Origin: JABHCC01 sp034658635 | Lineage (GTDB): Bacteria; Bacteroidota; Bacteroidia; Bacteroidales; UBA12481 | Reading direction: 5' to 3' | DNA: 23,063 nucleotides | Assembly: GCA_034658635.1 (NCBI GenBank) | Contig: JAYEFL010000002.1 | Span: 1 to 23,063 of the forward strand | Shown here: positions 7,721 through 14,703 of the stretch, piece by piece | Layout: the number at the start of each line of letters is the position of its first letter | Position numbering within the stretch: the stretch's first letter is position 1 | Position numbers and translations under genes: made by a program | Notes under the pieces: generated by a model | Databases searched by the model: none | Seen by the model: the letters and a program-made list of their open reading frames with translations, nothing else | What the model was told of the DNA's origin: nothing

Positions 7721-8365
7721 ATGAGCAAGGAAAACAATAAAAAAATTGATCTTGAAGATGCCCTTACAGAGTTGGTTGAACTCAGGCATAATATACAAAA
7801 GGATGTGAATCTGGGTCATGAGCTTCTGGAGGAGATCAGGCGTGAAGAAAGAATCAGGAATCGTACGATTGGAGTTGTTGCCATTGCTGCAATATTGGCC
7901 ATGGCAATGTGGGTGTTTGGACCATCCTTCTTAAACCTCGATCCTGTGTTAACCTTTGATAACCATTACTCGCGTATGAACCCTGACCTGTTAACAAGAG
8001 ATGGGGGAACTGATAATATTCTGACCAAGGCAATTCAGGCGTACCAAAATGGAGAATCTGAGTCAGCCGTTGAAATGCTTGCTTCCTCTGAGGCTCACAA
8101 TATTGATAGCCAGGTTGCAGAGTTTTTCCTGGCTCTGGCATATCTGGATTCAGGCCAATTGAATCTGGCCAAATCAAGTTTGGAAAACCTACTCTCAGAA
8201 GGAATACTAATACAGCCGGAAATATCCTGGTATTTGAGCTTGATTAATCTTAAAGAAGAGGATTTTGATTCGGCAAAGCAAAATCTGAAAAGTCTGAAAA
8301 AGGTGGATGCCGGCTTTAAAGAGAAAGAAGTTAGAAAATTACGTCAGAAGCTGAGGTTTCGTTAA
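7721..8365 (+). CDS. Single-pass membrane protein with TPR-like outer domain; candidate anti-sigma/partner
   Basis: 214 residues. Residues 1-48 are a charged, helical, probably cytosolic segment (LEDALTELVELRHNIQKDVN ... EEIRREERIRNRT). One transmembrane helix follows at about 49-68 (IGVVAIAAILAMAMWVFGPS); the positive-inside rule puts the N-terminus in the cytosol. A linker and helical repeats fill about 100-212 (AIQAYQNGESESAVEML, FLALAYLDSGQLNLAKSSLENLL, WYLSLINLKEEDFDSAKQNLKSL), typical TPR pairs. The gene is 15 bases downstream of the ECF sigma factor gene and its end overlaps the convergent TPR-CHAT protease gene by 4 bases. The position fits an anti-sigma factor, but no recognised anti-sigma domain (ZAS, FecR) is seen, so that role is inference. 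Confidence 0.82.
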   Translation: MSKENNKKIDLEDALTELVELRHNIQKDVNLGHELLEEIRREERIRNRTIGVVAIAAILAMAMWVFGPSFLNLDPVLTFDNHYSRMNPDLLTRDGGTDNILTKAIQAYQNGESESAVEMLASSEAHNIDSQVAEFFLALAYLDSGQLNLAKSSLENLLSEGILIQPEISWYLSLINLKEEDFDSAKQNLKSLKKVDAGFKEKEVRKLRQKLRFR

Positions 8366-10788
8366 GAACGGCGTAATCTCCGGATTCCCACAATCACCAG
8401 TAATCCAAAAGCAAGGATCATTGAACCATATAAAAAACCGGGGTTCTTTTTCTCCAACGGACCATAATATATGACTCCGGCCCAATAATAAGGATGATCT
8501 TTACCTATGGTAGCATCTTTCAAATATTTCTGACGGGCTTTTTGCAAAGCTATGTGTCTGGGCAGGTAGCGATTCTTCTTATAATAGTCGATTGAAATAT
8601 GCGTTGATGCCCTGTCTGAGGCTTGCCACAAATGCTGAACAACAGAGCCGGCCCCGGCCATAGTATAGGCCAGGCTTAATGACATCAATCCTTCGCCATT
8701 ATTTAATGGTCCATTTCCTGAATCGCATGAATTGATGTAAATGTTAGATCCCTTTATCCGTCCGAAAAGAATATCCTTAAATGTTAGTTGTTGGGTAGCA
8801 GAGGCTAAATCGCAAGATAAGCCTGACTTCAGGAAGTCTTCATTGTTGGTAACCAGATGAGTAGAAATGTGAATATTGCCATACCCTTGAATGATTTCTT
8901 TGTACGAAAGCTGCAATTGAGGAAGGCTGATCAGGCTCGGGTGTTTTAAACTCTTTCTCAAAAGCTCAATCTCTTCAGTACCCACAGTTTCGCCGGAATT
9001 TCCGGAACAAGAAACCAGCAGGGTGTTTTTAAGAATTTTATTCCTCTTATCTGCAGAAACCAAATAGGGTGTTGCCACATAGCGAATGGAATAGCTGTTC
9101 ATCAGATATGACAGTTTTTTGAAGCCTGCTGACTTTGCTTTTTTAATATTGGTTATTAGCACTTCAAACGGAAGTCCGAGAAGTTCTCCATCAGGGTGAA
9201 TTGCCAGGTTTCTGGAAAACAAATGATTTTTTACAGGCTGGAAAATAGTTTCATAAACTCGAAATGATGCATGTGAAAAGTCATCCTGATCATCCCGCTT
9301 ATGCAGTCCGTACCGGGGCCGTGACAATTCAGTCTTAACAAACCGCAAATCGCGTCTGAAGCTTGAATCAACTTGAATCATTTGATAGAACCATTCCTTC
9401 CTGTTAACGCCAAAAACCAGGATAAGAGAATCCATATCCTGATATCCCAGATAATTCTCCTTCCTGAATGTTTTTGGAGTCAGATAATCTGCCAGCAAAT
9501 CCTCATCGATCTGTTTCCTGATCAGACTGTATTCCTTTTGGATATGCTGCTCCAGGATTTCATAATGGATGACCAACTGACACATCCTGTTCAGTTCAGT
9601 TGTATCCATTAATGGCCGTGAGAAATCCAATATATCCTGCTGATCCATCCAATTCTGAATTTCTTCGCGCATGGTTTGCAGTTTATACAGGCTATCTATC
9701 GGCATTCCGGCAATTGGGTATAAATGGTCACGCTGGGTTAGCCAATAAAGAGATAACGATTTCGAAACCAAAGACCATTCAAAAGCCTGATCAAAAAAAG
9801 CTTTGTTCTGAGTTTCTTCGTATAGCTTCAAAGAGCAGTATACACCCTTCTTAAAAGCCTTGATCCATAGATTTGCCAATAGAAACCTCGTTGATTCAGA
9901 AGCATAAGCATGAGTTAGCCGCTCAATCCGACTTATGGCAAACTTATAGTTTTGGTAGCTTTCTGAGAATCTTCCCTGCTCAAGATAAAACTCACCTCGA
10001 TGTATCAAAATATCAATTAGTACAGTTTCGTAGCCAGATTCTGAAGTGATGGAATCGGATAGTTCCTCTGTCATTATTTTTATGGCTTCATCGAAATGGG
10101 TTTCAGCTAATATTATTTCCTGAAGCTTTTGACAGGCAAGAGCGAGGCGGAAAGAGGCCAGAGCAGTTTGAAAATGATGTTTGCCGTAGTTTGTTAAAGA
10201 GGTTTTATGAGATTTTCTCAGGTACTCAAGACCTTGAGCAGCCTCACCTTCATCCATAAGAAACTGACCAAAATTCCTGTGAAAAATAATGGAGTCATAT
10301 TCAACCACTTCTGATACATTTCTTTGATGGAAAGTCAAAAGTTCCTGAAATACCCGATGGGCATTCAGAGAATCATTTTTTACTACATATGCATAAGCAA
10401 GATTGCTCAGGTTCTGAGCGTATTTGCCAGGATATAATATTGAATCATTATAATGGCTTTGTATTGTCAATAAGCTGACCGCTTTTCCTCCTTCATTCTG
10501 ATCAAGGAAAAGAGTGCTGAGGTTGTTAAACAGAGCAGGAATATACTCTTGATGGCTATGTCTTGCGTATTCAATTCCAAGCTTATTGTTCACTTCAGCA
10601 TTGAAGTAGTTCCCCAGCCTTTTGTGCGACATGCTTTTGTAATTCAGCATATAACAGGAGTAATGCTGTCTTACTGCAGAGGGCATTGAATTGCCCAGAG
10701 AAAGATTTGCTAATGTAATGCTTTCAGTATGATGGTTAAGTTGCTTATGCTTTAAAACCTCCTTGGAAAGCCTGAACATCTCAGACAT
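8362..10788 (-). CDS. TPR-CHAT caspase-like protease, C-terminally membrane-anchored
   Basis: 808 residues from the ATG at 10788. Residues about 1-440 are tandem TPR helices (LANLSLGNSMPSAV, SLTNYGKHHFQTALASFRLALACQ, GEFYLEQGRFSESYQNYKFA). Residues about 470-775 are a CHAT domain: HPDGELLGLPFEVLI at 531-545, the catalytic His region NIHISTHLVTN (His644), the catalytic Cys region YINSCDSG (Cys688), and the typical AYTMAGAGSVVQHLW. A transmembrane helix (about 786-802) and a basic tail RRLRRS follow. CHAT domains are clan CD cysteine proteases. The annotated start lacks a signal peptide, but one is encoded immediately upstream in another frame (10864-10957), separated by a G9 tract. The intact protein would begin at 10957 if the tract were 8 or 11 bases long, placing the enzyme outside the inner membrane. 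It converges on the sigma/membrane-TPR pair. Confidence 0.9.
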   Translation of the reverse strand: MSEMFRLSKEVLKHKQLNHHTESITLANLSLGNSMPSAVRQHYSCYMLNYKSMSHKRLGNYFNAEVNNKLGIEYARHSHQEYIPALFNNLSTLFLDQNEGGKAVSLLTIQSHYNDSILYPGKYAQNLSNLAYAYVVKNDSLNAHRVFQELLTFHQRNVSEVVEYDSIIFHRNFGQFLMDEGEAAQGLEYLRKSHKTSLTNYGKHHFQTALASFRLALACQKLQEIILAETHFDEAIKIMTEELSDSITSESGYETVLIDILIHRGEFYLEQGRFSESYQNYKFAISRIERLTHAYASESTRFLLANLWIKAFKKGVYCSLKLYEETQNKAFFDQAFEWSLVSKSLSLYWLTQRDHLYPIAGMPIDSLYKLQTMREEIQNWMDQQDILDFSRPLMDTTELNRMCQLVIHYEILEQHIQKEYSLIRKQIDEDLLADYLTPKTFRKENYLGYQDMDSLILVFGVNRKEWFYQMIQVDSSFRRDLRFVKTELSRPRYGLHKRDDQDDFSHASFRVYETIFQPVKNHLFSRNLAIHPDGELLGLPFEVLITNIKKAKSAGFKKLSYLMNSYSIRYVATPYLVSADKRNKILKNTLLVSCSGNSGETVGTEEIELLRKSLKHPSLISLPQLQLSYKEIIQGYGNIHISTHLVTNNEDFLKSGLSCDLASATQQLTFKDILFGRIKGSNIYINSCDSGNGPLNNGEGLMSLSLAYTMAGAGSVVQHLWQASDRASTHISIDYYKKNRYLPRHIALQKARQKYLKDATIGKDHPYYWAGVIYYGPLEKKNPGFLYGSMILAFGLLVIVGIRRLRRS

Positions 10789-10957
10789 TGTGATTGATCT
10801 GATTGTTGAGAGAGGGAGAGTTGCAGAGTCTTGATTTTGAGAGAATAACGAATTGGGGGGGGGCGAACAGGCTGGTAGTCAACAGTATACTGGCAAGTAT
10901 TGTTTTGCTTGAAAATATATAGTCAGCAAACGGTAAGGTTTTGCCTTTTTTTAACAT
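10789..10957 (-). other. Out-of-frame signal-peptide segment of the TPR-CHAT gene with G9 tract (C9 in the mRNA)
   Basis: On the minus strand an ATG at 10957 opens a frame beginning MLKKGKTLPFADYIFSSKTI, followed by the hydrophobic LASILLTTSLFA, a good Sec signal peptide. It meets a run of nine C (plus-strand G at 10855-10863). The frame after the run that joins the CHAT protein reads NSLFSQNQDSATLPLS and continues without a stop into residue 1 of the annotated protein. ATG to ATG is 169 bases, so the frames differ by one: a tract of 8 or 11 would fuse them. Either the tract is hypermutable and switches export of the protease, or the sequence has a homopolymer error, or the gene is newly broken. 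The signal peptide and the in-frame extension are seen; the switch is inference. Confidence 0.75.
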
Positions 10958-10998
10958 AGTAATGGTGATTACTTATTGTTCAATTAAAACTAAACAAA

Positions 10999-11155
10999 AT
11001 GAAGGAACAAAATGCCGGATTGAAAAAAAATCCTGGAAGAAAACTGTCTGACTGTTGAGGAAATGAGATTTGTTCGAGGCGGAGATGGCTCGGGTCCCGG
11101 TGGAGGTGATGAGGACAACACTCCGCCACCACCACCACCAGGCGGAGGAGGCTGA
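10999..11155 (+). pseudogene. Small GG-leader peptide gene, Gly/Pro-rich, frameshifted at an A8 tract
   Basis: From the ATG at 10999 the frame stops early (after 19 codons). If the A8 run at 11023-11030 is read as A7, a clean 51-residue peptide results. It has a leader MKEQNAGLKKILEENCLTVE, then EMRFVRGG (Gly-Gly at 27-28), then a tail of about 23 residues of Gly, Asp and six consecutive Pro, ending in GGGG and a TGA at 11153-11155. A leader with L(S/T)xEEM..V+GG is the hallmark of Bacteroidota ribosomal peptide precursors and GG-type exported peptides. No maturation enzyme or C39 transporter is seen in the window. It is divergent from the TPR-CHAT gene, with only 41 bases between the two upstream ATGs. 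It could be a sequencing error, a phase-variable gene or a real pseudogene. Confidence 0.6.
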
Positions 11156-11313
11156 AATTCACACCCACACCCAAACTAACACTCACACCCATTTATCCAT
11201 TCGTCCATTCGAGGTTTGTTCATTGCCGGGGGACCAAGCAAGCAAACCGAGGATGGGCGTTTGGTTTGGGAAATAATTGTGTGATCAATTCTGGGCTGGC
11301 ACCGCGCAAAGCC

Positions 11314-11643
11314 TTATCTATTAGTTTTGGGCGATACTATTTCAACACTTTCTTTACTAATCTCGCTAATAAAGGCATCCCCTTCATAATAATACTTTGT
11401 TGGGTATGGATGTGTCTCAATAACAGGATATTTTATATTAATCTTGGAGTAAAGCTTCAGATTATCAAAAACATTATCACCGAATTGGTCAGAAATCAAG
11501 AGTAAATCAATATCAGACCATTCATGTGTCATATCCCTGGCTGCTGACCCAAACAAAAGAACTTTGTGAAAAGTCAATCCATTTGCTTGGCAATCATTTA
11601 TAAACGATTTAGCAGTTATTATTGCAGTTTCTCTAGTAACCAT
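11314..11643 (-). CDS. MNT-type minimal nucleotidyltransferase (HEPN partner)
   Basis: 109 residues, the usual size. The core is VLLFGSAARDMTHEWSDIDLLLI at about residues 28-50, containing the pol-beta-like GSxAR and SDxD motifs (Asp44 and Asp46 metal ligands). A hydrophobic strand and an ETHPYP segment follow, as in the minimal nucleotidyltransferase group. In HEPN/MNT systems the MNT protein neutralises the HEPN protein by AMP transfer or by complex formation. The start overlaps the end of the HEPN gene by 25 bases, consistent with an operon in which HEPN comes first. The last ~15 codons lie in a direct repeat also found upstream of the HEPN gene (12086-12133). Confidence 0.9.
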   Translation of the reverse strand: MVTRETAIITAKSFINDCQANGLTFHKVLLFGSAARDMTHEWSDIDLLLISDQFGDNVFDNLKLYSKINIKYPVIETHPYPTKYYYEGDAFISEISKESVEIVSPKTNR

Positions 11644-12071
11644 TGTCGTAACTCTTTTGTTGAATCCAGTATTGAAACAGTAAACTGCTCGTTACAGATA
11701 TCATGCATTTTCGTCAAATAATCAGGATAGCGTCCTTCTAATTGAAACCGATTTAAACTTAGCATGAATTCACTTCTGTCATCAGTCAGAGAAATAGGTG
11801 TAGCTGACAGCAAATAATTCAGATTGTGAGTTCGTGGAGGAACATTTCCTCCATTATGTTTAATCCACATTGCTTTGCAAATTTTTTCAATTACAAGGTG
11901 GGCAAAAAACAATGACTGTAAAAACTTTTTCCCTTTGAATAAAGTATCAACAGCAGACCAATCGTCGTCAGCTTGTTCAATCCAGAAATCAATATGTTCC
12001 TGTTTTGTTTTCACTAACTCAAAGATAATCTTTTTTTTGCGGAGCCGAGATCTATGCAGATTGTTTCTCAT
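11619..12071 (-). CDS. HEPN-domain protein (putative toxin of a HEPN/MNT pair)
   Basis: 150 residues from the ATG at 12071. The first ~19 residues (MRNNLHRSRLRKKKIIFEL) look untypical, and a GTG at 12014 would start at VKTKQEHIDFWIEQADDDWS, where family similarity appears to begin, so the true start may be 12014. The all-helical HEPN pattern is clear: SLFFAHLVIEKICKAMWIKHNG, PPRTHNLNYLL and LEGRYPDYL, the last typical of the PF05168 group. The canonical Rx4-6H RNase motif of HEPN toxins is not evident, so it may be a non-catalytic or differently acting member. It overlaps the MNT gene by 25 bases. Confidence 0.85.
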   Translation of the reverse strand: MRNNLHRSRLRKKKIIFELVKTKQEHIDFWIEQADDDWSAVDTLFKGKKFLQSLFFAHLVIEKICKAMWIKHNGGNVPPRTHNLNYLLSATPISLTDDRSEFMLSLNRFQLEGRYPDYLTKMHDICNEQFTVSILDSTKELRQWLLEKLQ

Positions 12072-12085
12072 GCTTACGAGACCAA

Positions 12086-12133
12086 GCCTTATTTGTTGTA
12101 GGCGATATTATTTCGACACTTTCTTTACTAATC
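12086..12133 (-). pseudogene. Remnant of a second MNT gene 3' end (direct repeat copy)
   Basis: This 48-base stretch repeats the 3' end of the intact MNT gene (11311-11362). The 33-base core (12101-12133 versus 11330-11362) differs at only two positions. Read on the minus strand it gives LISKESVEIISPTTNK, against EISKESVEIVSPKTNR in the intact protein. Stops lie close upstream, so only about 16 codons survive. It shows that another MNT copy once lay upstream of the HEPN gene, or that a recombination duplicated the segment. Confidence 0.75.
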
Positions 12134-12191
12134 AGGTCAGTTTTGCTAACTTACCATCACTTTATTACTGATCCATTCATGAAAAACCCTA

Positions 12192-12212
12192 ACAATATTA
12201 CAAATATATTGT
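12192..12212. promoter_or_regulatory. AT-rich inverted repeat upstream of the ATPase gene
   Basis: ACAATAT (12192-12198) and ATATTGT (12206-12212) form a perfect 7-bp inverted repeat around a 7-base spacer, 30 bases before the start at 12242. It is followed by TAAATTAG, resembling a weak Bacteroidota -7 box. It could be an operator or chance in an AT-rich intergenic region; no regulator is known for it. Confidence 0.3.
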
Positions 12213-12241
12213 AAATTAGCCCTAACTTTAAGACATTATCA

Positions 12242-13612
12242 ATGGTTGAGATAAATAGAAAAGTACATTCTGATCTTATCAAATGGAAGAATTCTCCCTA
12301 TCGAAAGCCTCTTATTCTGAGGGGAGCAAGACAAGTTGGGAAAACTTCACTGATTAGACAATTTGCAAATGAGTATCCTCAATTTGTGGAGCTCAACCTT
12401 GAGAAAAAATATCACAGAGAGATATTTGATAGTATTGATGATCTTTCTGAACTAATTAATGCAATTTTTCTTTCTGAACAGATAACCGGAAGTAAAACAC
12501 CTGTTTTGTTGTTTATTGATGAGGTTCAGGAATCTCCAAAAGCTATCTCAATGCTCAGGTATTTCTACGAGGAAAGACCAGACTTACATGTTATTGCTGC
12601 AGGTTCCTTGCTGGAGTTTGCTTTAGGTGATATTCCGGGTTTCCCTGTGGGTAGAGTTGAATATTTATCCTTGCATCCAATCAATTTTGAAGAATTCCTT
12701 GGGATGGTCAACCCAAAGGCTCTGGAATTACTTGAAAGGATTCCTGTTCCTGCTTACGGGCATGACTTGTTATTAAAATATTTTCATGAATATTCAGTAA
12801 TCGGTGGTATGCCGGAAATTGTAAGCCGATATCTGGAGAACCAAAATATTGCTGCCCTATCAGATGTATATAAGCAATTGTGGTTTTCATACAAAGAGGA
12901 TGTTAAAAAGTATGCGAGAAATAATACTGATAAAAAAATCATACGTCATGTAATTGATTCTGCACCCAAAGAGACAGATCGTATCAAATTTGAGGGATTT
13001 GGTCGGTCAAATTATCGCTCACGAGAAGTAGGAGAGGCAATGCGGGCACTGGATCTGGCACAAGTCGTACAATTGATATATCCGACCACCAGCCTTGAGC
13101 CACCATTATTGGCAGATCTGAAGAAGAGGCCCAGATTGCAATTTCTTGACACTGGTTTATTGTCTCAGATACTGTCTCTCCAGCGAGAAATGATCGGAAT
13201 CAAAGATCTGAATGGTTTTTATAAAGGAAAAATCATACAGCAATTGGTGAGCCAGCAATTAATTTCCCTTCAACATGATCCTTCTTACAGACCTCATTTC
13301 TGGGTGCGGGAAAAAAAAGAAAGCAGTGCAGAGGTTGATTTGGTTTATCATTATGAGCAATATGTTATCCCAATCGAAATAAAATCAGGAGAACAGGGAA
13401 GGCTACGTTCACTTCACCAATTCATTGACAGGTGTCCTCATCATTATGGTATCCGGCTATTGGCCAATTATTTCTCAGTTGAAAATGTGAAAACTATTTC
13501 TGGAAAGGAGTACTGGCTGATGAATTTGCCTTATTATCTTGCAACTCGAATACCAGAATATATCAAATGGTTTGTAACAAATCACTCAATACAAGAACCC
13601 AAACAACCATAG
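12242..13612 (+). CDS. AAA_14/DUF4143 ATPase with C-terminal nuclease-like domain
   Basis: 456 residues. The N-terminal AAA-type domain has a Walker A GARQVGKTS (28-36), a Walker B VLLFIDEVQ (88-96) and a sensor-like HVIAAGSLLEFAL (116-128). The helical region 140-340 includes IGGMPE, characteristic of this group. The C-terminal DUF4143 part has SAEVDLVYHYEQYVIPIEIK (362-381), with Asp366 and Glu379-x-Lys381 in the pattern of a PD-(D/E)xK fold, often found in these proteins. The family is widespread in Bacteroidota and archaea, usually as stand-alone genes of unknown function and high copy number, prone to lateral transfer. The start and complete length look normal. It neighbours a HEPN/MNT pair on one side and a decayed relative on the other, so this is an accessory patch. 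Confidence 0.92.
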   Translation: MVEINRKVHSDLIKWKNSPYRKPLILRGARQVGKTSLIRQFANEYPQFVELNLEKKYHREIFDSIDDLSELINAIFLSEQITGSKTPVLLFIDEVQESPKAISMLRYFYEERPDLHVIAAGSLLEFALGDIPGFPVGRVEYLSLHPINFEEFLGMVNPKALELLERIPVPAYGHDLLLKYFHEYSVIGGMPEIVSRYLENQNIAALSDVYKQLWFSYKEDVKKYARNNTDKKIIRHVIDSAPKETDRIKFEGFGRSNYRSREVGEAMRALDLAQVVQLIYPTTSLEPPLLADLKKRPRLQFLDTGLLSQILSLQREMIGIKDLNGFYKGKIIQQLVSQQLISLQHDPSYRPHFWVREKKESSAEVDLVYHYEQYVIPIEIKSGEQGRLRSLHQFIDRCPHHYGIRLLANYFSVENVKTISGKEYWLMNLPYYLATRIPEYIKWFVTNHSIQEPKQP

Positions 13613-13817
13613 CGGAATGGTTTCTCTAACTGAACCGAGATCAACCATCCGACTTCCCACCGCATGCATCAAATTGGAATTGTTCAGATAAATCTTAGCC
13701 GGCATCAATTCGGGCTAATTTCTCATTTGATAGCTGCAAGAGTGCTTGCATAACTAATAATATATCAATGTAAAGATTGAACAACAAAGAAAACAATCAA
13801 AGCATTGACAAGACTAT

Positions 13818-14285
13818 GTGATGAAGTATGAGCATAACCATGAAAATTTCAATTCCAGATTGAATATTTCATGGATAAAGTGCTACCTTTTGAATATAAA
13901 TTCGGACCTTGATCTTGAAGGACACCCAATAAAAGGTAACTCCTGGGAGGGTTATGTTATTGAACAGATTCTCCAGCATGCTGGATCGAGTTATCAGGCA
14001 TTTTTCTACAGAACCCATCAGGGAGCTGAATTGGATCTTATCCTTACAAAATCTTTACGGCCGGTTTTTGCTATTGAAATTAAATATAGCTCATCCCCAA
14101 ATCTGACAAAGGGAAATCTGATATCATTCGAAGATATCCAGGCAGAACATAATTTTATTATCACACCGGATTCAGAGGATTATCAAATAAGTAGAACAAC
14201 CAGGGTCTGTAGCCTTCTGGATTTTTTAAGAACACAGATACGTACGGCGGAAGTAAATCCTACTTCTTACCCTCCTTACCTTTAA
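13818..14285 (+). pseudogene. C-terminal remnant of a second DUF4143 ATPase
   Basis: 155 codons are open from an ATG at 13818, but only the C-terminal part of a DUF4143 protein is present. From about residue 23 it reads LLNINSDLDLEGHPIKGNSW (GHPxxGxSWE, a family hallmark), then YRTHQGAELDLIL (Asp73) and FAIEIKYSSSPNLTKGN (Glu87-x-Lys89), the PD-(D/E)xK-like site. The whole AAA domain with Walker A and B is missing, and the first 20 residues look unrelated, so the gene is truncated at its 5' end. It belongs to a different DUF4143 subgroup from the intact gene at 12242. The 3' end overlaps the convergent DUF2892 gene by 26 bases. Confidence 0.8.
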
Positions 14286-14460
14286 AAGGACAATACAAGG
14301 GACAACGTCCAATAACACTGGTGAGAAGAAAAACTCCAGCCAGTACAAGAAGTACAATTCCAAGAGTACCAGTAATAACTTTAGTAAAAAATAAGACTGC
14401 AATTATTACAGCAATGAATATCCGGATAATCCGGTCAGCTTTTCCCATATTTGATTTCAT
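14260..14460 (-). CDS. Small DUF2892 (YgaP-like) inner-membrane protein
   Basis: 66 residues. The family signature is complete: N-G-x-x-D-R-x-I-R near the start (NMGKADRIIRI), two hydrophobic helices (about 14-30 and 33-50, IAVIIAVLFF and GTLGIVLLVLAGVFLLTSVIG), and the ending GRCPLYCPFKG with the GxCPLY motif. It is a two-helix inner-membrane protein of unknown role, often found alone or fused to rhodanese domains. It is convergent with the DUF4143 remnant and has no operon partner here. Confidence 0.9.
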   Translation of the reverse strand: MKSNMGKADRIIRIFIAVIIAVLFFTKVITGTLGIVLLVLAGVFLLTSVIGRCPLYCPFKGKEGKK

Positions 14461-14524
14461 AGTTCTGTCTTTTTAAGAATTGCGAGTAATACAATCAGAA
14501 GTGATAATTGTTGAAATCTCCTCA

Positions 14525-14612
14525 CCCCCTCCTTAGCCTTAAGGAGGGGGCCGGGGGGTGGATTAACTAACAGGGAGGGGTGGATTAACTAACAGGGAGG
14601 GGTGGATTAACT
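14525..14612. repeat. GC-rich hairpin plus 22-bp tandem repeat
   Basis: A perfect 11-bp inverted repeat (14525-14535 ccccctcctta with 14540-14550) closes a 4-base loop. It is followed by a G-rich tail and 2.5 copies of a 22-bp unit beginning gtggattaactaac (14558-14579, 14580-14601, partial 14602-14612). The tail GGGGTGGRTTAACT occurs again after another GC-rich hairpin at 20308-20345, so this appears to be a dispersed intergenic element rather than a simple terminator. The unit is contiguous with no spacers, so it is not CRISPR. Confidence 0.8.
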
Positions 14613-14649
14613 GTCGTGTAACATCCTTTTCCAAAAGTTAGTCGAATAA

Positions 14650-14682
14650 TTGCGAATCCTGTCACCCTCTTTTTTATCTTTA
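14650..14682 (+). promoter_or_regulatory. Possible promoter for the T9SS-exported 1118-aa protein
   Basis: TATCTTTA (14675-14682) is close to the Bacteroidota TAnnTTTG box and is preceded by a TTG at 14650-14652 with 22 bases between them. It lies 22 bases before the ATG at 14704. The last base of the box deviates, so support is weak. Confidence 0.3.
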
Positions 14683-14703
14683 CCGAGTTGAAGTCAAAAC
14701 GGT

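Noticed and set aside
8362..10788. TPR-CHAT protein as part of a type III-E CRISPR (craspase) system
   Set aside because: No gRAMP/Cas7-11, Cas1/Cas2 or array is present, and this protein has a membrane anchor and a signal peptide upstream, unlike the cytosolic CRISPR enzyme.
11070..11276. Plus-strand 68-codon frame with a His-rich stretch (HHHH)
   Set aside because: It is an alternative frame across the Pro codons of the GG-leader peptide (cca read out of frame as cac) and then across low-complexity intergenic DNA; no signal or family features.
14558..14612. Possible CRISPR-like direct repeats
   Set aside because: The 22-bp copies are directly adjacent with no spacers and only 2.5 units; no cas genes are present in the window.
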